A stretch of 64,000 nt of DNA from an uncultured Prevotella sp. (GTDB lineage Bacteria > Bacteroidota > Bacteroidia > Bacteroidales > Bacteroidaceae): contig OMXE01000016.1 of the NCBI GenBank assembly GCA_900314935.1, forward strand, positions 45,000 through 108,999, read 5' to 3'. Made by a program: the position numbers and the translations under genes. The notes beneath the pieces are model-generated. The model made no database searches. It saw only the letters and a program-made list of their open reading frames with translations, and was not told the origin of the DNA. Positions 60,292 through 64,000 of the stretch are shown here, piece after piece (position 1 is the stretch's first letter; the number at the start of each line of letters is the position of its first letter).

Positions 60292-60506
60292 AACTAACAA
60301 AGAGTCAATTCCAGTTTATAGTAAACAGTGATGTAGAAGCCATCGTATCCTATCTTCAAGAAGACCAGAACATGTCTCTTCTGGATGCTTTTGACAAAGT
60401 ATACAATTCTCGCATCTATGAAAAACTTATAGATGCTAAGACAGGTTTATATCTACAAAGTGCTGATTACATATATGAGTATTTATGTGAAGAAATAGCC
60501 TCATAA
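60288..60506 (+). CDS. Second DUF3791-like protein
   Basis: The 72-aa protein has KSQFQFIVNSDVEAIVSYLQ, MSLLDAFDKVYNSRIYEKLI and DYIYEYLCEEIAS. Helical and acidic, distantly similar to the 59612 protein in SLxDAxxxxYNS and YxYEYL features. It overlaps the DUF3990 gene as ATGA. Confidence 0.75.
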   Translation: MKLTKSQFQFIVNSDVEAIVSYLQEDQNMSLLDAFDKVYNSRIYEKLIDAKTGLYLQSADYIYEYLCEEIAS

Positions 60507-61260
60507 TCTCATAGATACCACTAATTTCGCAGATATATATAACGGATGGAGTGAAGAATCTGCATGACCATTAATAATTCTGTAAGATTTTGAATCAGAT
60601 TTTGTTAGATGTCTCGCCGTAGGCGATCAAAAGAATAAAGCACGCTAAGCGTGGATATTGTACAAATTTGGTCCAAATTAAACAATATATATAGTTTCAT
60701 AACGGAAGAACGGAAAACAAATCTGTGCGATCTACGGGATCTGTGAGAGGTTATAATAGTTTTCTGTGTGAGCTCAGCGCTCTCTCTCTGTACACCAGAT
60801 TCCGAAAATCTTATAATATTTTTGGATTCAATTCCAAAAATCTTAAAGAATATTTGGAATTCTCCAATTATTTAGTTCATCATTCCAAGTTGTAACTCCA
60901 CAAAGTATCGATGAATTCCTTTTGTAAATAGACAAAAGAACTTTTTAGACAAAATAACAAAAGAACATGTTTTTAGACATAAGAACATAAGGACATATGG
61001 GAGCCTCCCTTAATCCCCCCAAGAGGGGGAAACTCCCCACTCATCATGGCATACCTGTCATGCGCTTGTAGTAACTAGCACTCCCCTCCCTTCGTAGGGG
61101 AGGGGTGAGCGAAGCGAGGGGTGGGGTCAGTAATCTTTCTCGACTGTATTACATCACCCCGCCCCCCTTGCCAGGGGCCCCGCCCCTAAGAGGGGTGGGG
61201 AGCTAAGATAGCAGACGGTGGTTCCCCAAGGGGTGGGGAGCCGAGGAAGCCTACCGATTT
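60507..61260. repeat. Repeat-rich 750-bp region
   Basis: Holds a diverged J element (60587-60626, TCTCGCCGTAGGCGA), a CACGCTAAGCGTG hairpin (60640), CTGTGCGATCTACGGGATCT words, TAGACAAAAGAACTTTTTAG units (60932-60995), and GC-rich hairpin blocks (61008-61130 and 61157-61250) with GGGGAGGGGTGAGCGAAGCG. No gene seen. Confidence 0.8.
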
Positions 61261-61285
61261 TGTCTTTTATAAAAGATAAAACTTG

Positions 61286-61379
61286 TATATTTGCATCGAA
61301 TTCCTTTCATAAAAGATAAAATTATCATATGGTTCAGATCTGTTTGAGGTAACAATTATCCAAAAAGGATAATCTTTTT
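61286..61379 (+). other. Possible short transcription unit (promoter plus terminator)
   Basis: TATATTTG followed by CATCG at 61286-61293 resembles a -7 box; an ATTTTG lies 23 bp upstream, slightly too far. ATTATCC AAAAA GGATAAT CTTTTT at 61355-61379 is a terminator-like hairpin. Between them is a 7-codon frame (MVQICLR). It might be a small RNA or a gene remnant. TTTTATAAAAGATAAAA direct repeats lie at 61266 and 61311. Confidence 0.35.
61355..61379 (+). terminator. Short intrinsic terminator-like hairpin
   Basis: 7-bp stem ATTATCC/GGATAAT, loop AAAAA, then CTTTTT. Confidence 0.5.
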
Positions 61380-61638
61380 AGGATAATTATTTGCTATTTG
61401 TTTGAAAAGTGTAGTTTGGGAGCGAGATTTTTCATTGAAAAGTGTAAATAATAGCACAGAAATTGATCGAAATGGCTGTTTCGGAAATGGCCGTTTCGGA
61501 AGTTAAAGCGCAGCATTACAACGATTTAGAACATTAAGAAAACAATATCACGTAGAAGAATAAAAGAGAATAAAGGAGAATAAAAGAGAATAAAAGCTGC
61601 CGCTATGGTGATTGGCGTAAAGAAAAATGGAGTATTTC
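61380..61638. other. Intergenic, short repeats only
   Basis: TTGAAAAGTGTA direct repeat (61402, 61437), GAAATGGC(T/C)GTTTCGG twice (61468-61500) and a ten-base AGAATAAAAG tandem (61557-61600). No gene seen. Confidence 0.5.
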
Positions 61639-61669
61639 TTTGTGATTACATTTAAAAGCTTTATCTTTG
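61639..61669 (+). promoter_or_regulatory. Promoter of the tagged antitoxin module at 61691
   Basis: TTTG at 61639-61642, 19 bp, TATCTTTG at 61662-61669 followed by CACAAAG. The match is good; the leader is about 15-20 nt. Confidence 0.75.
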
Positions 61670-61690
61670 CACAAAGAAATAACACTGCAT

Positions 61691-61942
61691 ATGGAAGCAC
61701 AAGATAAGAAATACAAAGAACACGAAACAGATTCGCAGATGGTATCGGAGCCCGTTACCCATTTGGACAGTTATGCACCTGCTATCTCAGTTGTTCGCAT
61801 GCCAGATGAAGTTCCACACACTTTAGAAGAGGCTCTTAAGGATATTGAAGAAGGAGAAAAAGAGTTTGAGCACGGTGAGACCTATACTCATCAGGAAATG
61901 ATGCAAATGATTTGGGACAAAATTGATGATTATGCAGGTTGA
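61691..61942 (+). CDS. Tagged antitoxin of a second ParE/RelE pair
   Basis: The 83-aa protein MEAQDKKYKEHETDSQMVSE then PVTHLDSYAPAIS carries the same tag (KKY...E-x-D-S-x-M-V-x-E-P) as the antitoxins 45 kb away. The C-terminal half is acidic and helical (HTLEEALKDIEEGEKEFEHG). It overlaps the toxin by 11 bp. Start chosen at ATG 61691 by the promoter position. Confidence 0.78.
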   Translation: MEAQDKKYKEHETDSQMVSEPVTHLDSYAPAISVVRMPDEVPHTLEEALKDIEEGEKEFEHGETYTHQEMMQMIWDKIDDYAG

Positions 61943-62240
61943 GTATAATGCCAAAGCGATCAAACACATAAGTAGCACATTTGATTACTACCTTAAAAAC
62001 TATGGGAAACAAGCCACGAAGAATCTCGCAATCGCGATTGACGAGAAAGTGAATAAGCTGATGCGTTTCCCTGAAATGGGATTTCCGGAACCACTTTTGC
62101 AAGACAGGCGATTCCTATACCGTTCAATTCTTATTGATAAGAATCATAAGTTGGTCTATTATATAAAAGGTGAAACAATCAGAATTGCTGCTTTATGGGA
62201 TATGCGGATGCATCCTCAGAGATTACGTAGAAAGATCTAA
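61932..62240 (+). CDS. ParE/RelE-family toxin
   Basis: The 102-aa protein MQVEYNAKAIKHISSTFDYY, NKLMRFPEMGFPEPLLQD, RFLYRSILIDKNHKLVYYI and IRIAALWDMRMHP fits the ParE/RelE fold. The start could also be an ATG 6 bp upstream. Confidence 0.85.
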   Translation: MQVEYNAKAIKHISSTFDYYLKNYGKQATKNLAIAIDEKVNKLMRFPEMGFPEPLLQDRRFLYRSILIDKNHKLVYYIKGETIRIAALWDMRMHPQRLRRKI

Positions 62241-62269
62241 TGGATACCAACGACCCTTCCATTGTTATA

Positions 62270-62712
62270 TTTTTACCCCGCCCCCCTTGCCAGGGACCCC
62301 GCCCCTAAGAGGGGTGGGGAGTCGAGAGAGCCGACGTGGGTTTCCCAAGGGGTGGGGAGTCGAAAGAGCCATTGTGGCGATTCTTGACACGCGCTAGTAG
62401 TAACTAGAACTCCCCTCCCTTTGTAGGGGAGGGGTGAGCGTAGCGAGGGGTGGGGTCAGTAATCATAAAAGACCGAATTTTATCACCCCGCCCCCCTTGC
62501 CAGGAACCCCGCCCCTAAGAGGGGTGGGGAGCTGAGGAAGCCAACGGAGGCTCCTTTATGTGGGGAGCTGAGAGAGCAAACGGGTGCCTTAAGAATGGTC
62601 GGGGAGCGTGGAAGAGCATCATGGCATACCTGTCATGCATTAGTAGTAACTAAAACTCCCCTCCCATCTAAGGGGAGGGGTGAGCGAAGCAGGGGTGGGG
62701 TAAATAATAAAC
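62270..62712. repeat. GC-rich hairpin repeat array left of the DUF559 gene
   Basis: Three alternating blocks: CCCCGCCCCTAAGAGGGGTG units (62294, 62509), GGGGTGGGGAGTCGA units, and CTCCC...GGGGAGGGGTGAGCG(A/T)AGCG blocks (62410, 62655) ending GGGGTGGGGT. Same family as 59030-59290, 61010-61250 and 63133-63240. Confidence 0.9.
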
Positions 62713-62733
62713 ACACAATAAAAAAAGAAAAAC

Positions 62734-63129
62734 ATGCATTACAAAACCGCGAAAGCAAACGAATCAGAACAGAAGATTCTTCGTAAAGAACTACGTAGTC
62801 ATGCTACTCCTGCAGAAGCAGTACTCTGGAAGATGCTGAAAGGTCGAAATGCCGATGGTATGAAGTTCCGGCGTCAGCAAGGTATCGGTCCTTATGTGTT
62901 GGACTTTTATTGTCCTGAGTTGCGTTTGTGCGTGGAGCTTGACGGTAGTTCTCATGATTATAAGTATGAATATGATGAGCAGCGTACAGAGTTTCTTCAA
63001 AAGCAGGGAATACGTGTGTTGAGGTTCAGCAATGAGCAGGTGTGGCAGGGTATTGATTCTGTCGTGAATGAGATTGTGCGGGTTGGAAGGTTGATTAAAG
63101 ATGATGCTGATTTTTCACTTAGCCCTTGA
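62734..63129 (+). CDS. DUF559 endonuclease-domain protein
   Basis: The 131-aa protein has RKELRSHATPAEAVLWKMLK, FRRQQGIGPYVLDFYCPELR then LCVELDGSSHDY, and DEQRTEFLQKQGIRVLRFSN then EQVW. This is the Vsr-like PD-(D/E)XK fold of DUF559 with its Asp/Glu residues in place. Function unproven. It lies between GC-rich hairpin arrays of a single family, as DUF559 genes often do in my recollection. Confidence 0.9.
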   Translation: MHYKTAKANESEQKILRKELRSHATPAEAVLWKMLKGRNADGMKFRRQQGIGPYVLDFYCPELRLCVELDGSSHDYKYEYDEQRTEFLQKQGIRVLRFSNEQVWQGIDSVVNEIVRVGRLIKDDADFSLSP

Positions 63130-63132
63130 TAA

Positions 63133-63298
63133 TACCCCGCCTTTGTTAACACCCCGCCCCCCTTGCCAGTACCCCGCCCCTTAAGGGGTGGGGAGACGAG
63201 TGAGGCAACGTGCCTATATCTTGAGGTGGGGAGACGAGTGAGGCAACGGAACGATAAAATCTCTGTGTGAACTCTGCGCCTCTGCGTGAGAATAAAAA
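63133..63298. repeat. GC-rich hairpin repeats right of the DUF559 gene
   Basis: CCCCGCCCCTTAAGGGGTGG (63173) and two GTGGGGAGACGAGTGAGGCA units (63188, 63225), then a CTCTGCGCCTCTGCGTGAG word block (63272-63291). Confidence 0.85.
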
Positions 63299-63299
63299 T

Positions 63300-63326
63300 G
63301 GACGCTGATGAATGGGTTCAGCGTCC
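63300..63326 (-). terminator. Intrinsic terminator for the minus-strand zinc-ribbon ORF
   Basis: GGACGCTGA / TCAGCGTCC stem of 9 bp, followed on the minus strand by ATTTTTATT. It lies 16 bp after the stop at 63342. Confidence 0.75.
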
Positions 63327-63341
63327 TAGACCATGGGATTC

Positions 63342-63554
63342 CTACGGGTCGTGTAGGTGACGAAGTATCCAGCGGATTTTGGCCGGCTTGGAATACAGTT
63401 CATACTTGCATTTCCGACAGGTCTTGCGGTAGGTGCCTGTCTTCATGCGTTCTAACTCTCGGATGGGTAGGTCGCGCCCGCAGTGGGTGCAGACCTGGTG
63501 GTCGGGAAGGGTGTCCCGGTTAATTTTGGCCTCATACTCTACGAATTTGACTAA
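63342..63554 (-). pseudogene. Small zinc-ribbon protein, N-terminus unclear
   Basis: The open frame reads VEYEAKINRDTLPDHQ, VCTHCGRDLPIRELERMKTG, TYRKTCRKCKYELYSKPAKI and RWILRHLHDP. Two C-x2-C knuckles are intact and a terminator follows, but no ATG, GTG or TTG precedes the first knuckle in frame. The upstream edge is an AATTCGTCTAATTAGTC word repeat, so the start was probably overwritten. Family not recognised. Confidence 0.5.
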
Positions 63555-63904
63555 TTAGACGAATTTGTTCTCACACAGAAATCTTTATTTTCTCACACAG
63601 ATATTATTATTTTTAGCTCCCACAGAATATTTTTTTAGCTCCCACAGAAATCACAGAAATCACAGAAACGACGAACGAGTGAGAACAGAGTTATACTTGT
63701 ATAAACTTTGTCGAGCGAGGAGGAGGAAGACGGTAGTCAAATTTGATTCTCGTGGTGATTAGCGCAAAGTTTTTTATAACGGAAGAAACTGAAAAATAAA
63801 CGGAAAAACGGAAAAGGAATCTGCGTGATCCGCGTAATCCGCATGAAGATAAACATGCCGCATGGCAAATTTCTGTGATTTGGCTTTGCCTTCCTCCATC
63901 GCTT
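63555..63904. repeat. Reverse-oriented word repeats near the right edge
   Basis: CTCACACAGAAATC, CTCACACAGATATTATT, AGCTCCCACAGAAAT and ATCACAGAAATCACAGAAAC words (63570-63670) are the complement of the CTGTGTG/TTTCTGTG families. GATCCGCGTAATCCGCATG lies at 63828. No gene seen. Confidence 0.75.
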
Positions 63905-63912
63905 TAACTTTG
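63905..63912 (+). promoter_or_regulatory. Promoter -7 box near the right edge
   Basis: TAACTTTG followed by CAGC. TTTG at 63879 is 22 bp upstream, slightly long. A TCTTAAGA dyad flanked by AAGAG and CTCTT lies in the predicted leader (63928-63946). Confidence 0.55.
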
Positions 63913-63974
63913 CAGCTGAATACCAAGAGTCTTAAGAACTCTTAAATATAAAACGTTAAATACTACAATTATAG

Positions 63975-64000
63975 ATGCTAAGAATATCAGTTTTGCTTAC
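63975..64000 (+). CDS. Possible start of a gene cut by the window edge
   Basis: ATG opens MLRISVLL about 55 bp after a promoter-like start. Only eight codons are visible, hydrophobic like a signal peptide. Identity unknown. Confidence 0.35.

Noticed and set aside
62595-62786. 63-aa frame leading into the DUF559 gene
   Set aside because: Translated repeat (PLPSKGRGERSRGG) in another frame; the DUF559 gene has its own ATG at 62734.
63308-63523. 71-aa plus-strand frame opposite the zinc-ribbon ORF
   Set aside because: The opposite strand shows paired cysteine knuckles and a terminator; this frame shows nothing.
1-64000. tRNA or rRNA genes
   Set aside because: No cloverleaf with conserved T-arm sequence or rRNA segment was noticed by eye; a tRNAscan run would settle it.

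Overview
The window looks like a chromosomal segment of a Bacteroidales member, most likely Prevotellaceae (Prevotella/Segatella/Xylanibacter type). Reasons: an UpxY-type capsule antiterminator, a BspA-like leucine-rich-repeat protein with a Prevotella-style C-terminal tail, DUF4924 next to prfC/rfbD, promoters of the Bacteroidota form TTTG-N19/20-TAnnTTTG, and the near absence of Shine-Dalgarno sites. No rRNA, tRNA, transposase, integrase or CRISPR array was seen.

Layout. (1) 1-4.5 kb, minus strand: LysE-type exporter, DUF4924, rfbD, prfC and UpxY, read in that order. (2) 4.6-15.3 kb, plus strand: housekeeping and sugar-activation genes (ROK kinase, TsaC-like protein, ClC channel, PAP2 phosphatase, fmt, ugd, a GHMP kinase that resembles galacturonokinase, a sugar nucleotidyltransferase, superoxide dismutase). 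(3) 15.3-20.1 kb: a toxin-antitoxin island of intact and decayed modules embedded in short word-like repeats. Most antitoxins share one N-terminal tag and several share one leader. (4) 20.2-25.1 kb: DUF2971, DUF4145, manA and a secreted LRR protein. (5) 25.4-57.9 kb: one long surface-polysaccharide operon. It starts at a good promoter with a long leader and ends at a strong intrinsic terminator. It encodes many glycosyltransferases, Wzx, an EpsG-type Wzy, O-acylation enzymes, a pyruvyltransferase and its iron-sulfur partner, a predicted Und-P-linked Fuc4NAc branching cassette (ArnC/GtrB-like, two ArnE/F-like halves, WecD, WecE, GT-C), and a terminal CapA / TupA ATP-grasp / carboxyethylornithine-synthase-like trio that may add an opine-type amino acid. 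No initiating phosphoglycosyltransferase and no Wza/Wzc exporter is present, so these must lie elsewhere. (6) 58-64 kb: repeat-rich accessory DNA with a DUF3791-DUF3990-DUF3791 module, another tagged antitoxin/toxin pair, a DUF559 endonuclease and gene remnants.

Two signals stand out. First, about a dozen families of intergenic repeats, each built from an 8-12 bp word repeated two to four times and often folding into long hairpins, fill the gaps between genes. They supply stop codons to several genes and occur in frame inside three conserved genes (prfC, DUF4924, the nucleotidyltransferase). Small nuclease-like or helix-bundle genes (two GxxExxY proteins, a four-helix-bundle S23 protein, DUF559) each sit inside a matching repeat family, which suggests repeat-associated mobile cassettes. 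Second, two copies of a roughly 100-nt sequence with compensatory base changes lie downstream of near-identical promoters, one before the kinase gene and one in the leader of the polysaccharide operon. It is a candidate structured RNA, possibly linked to UpxY-type control.

All family names come from reading translated sequence and from memory of the families. No database search was run.
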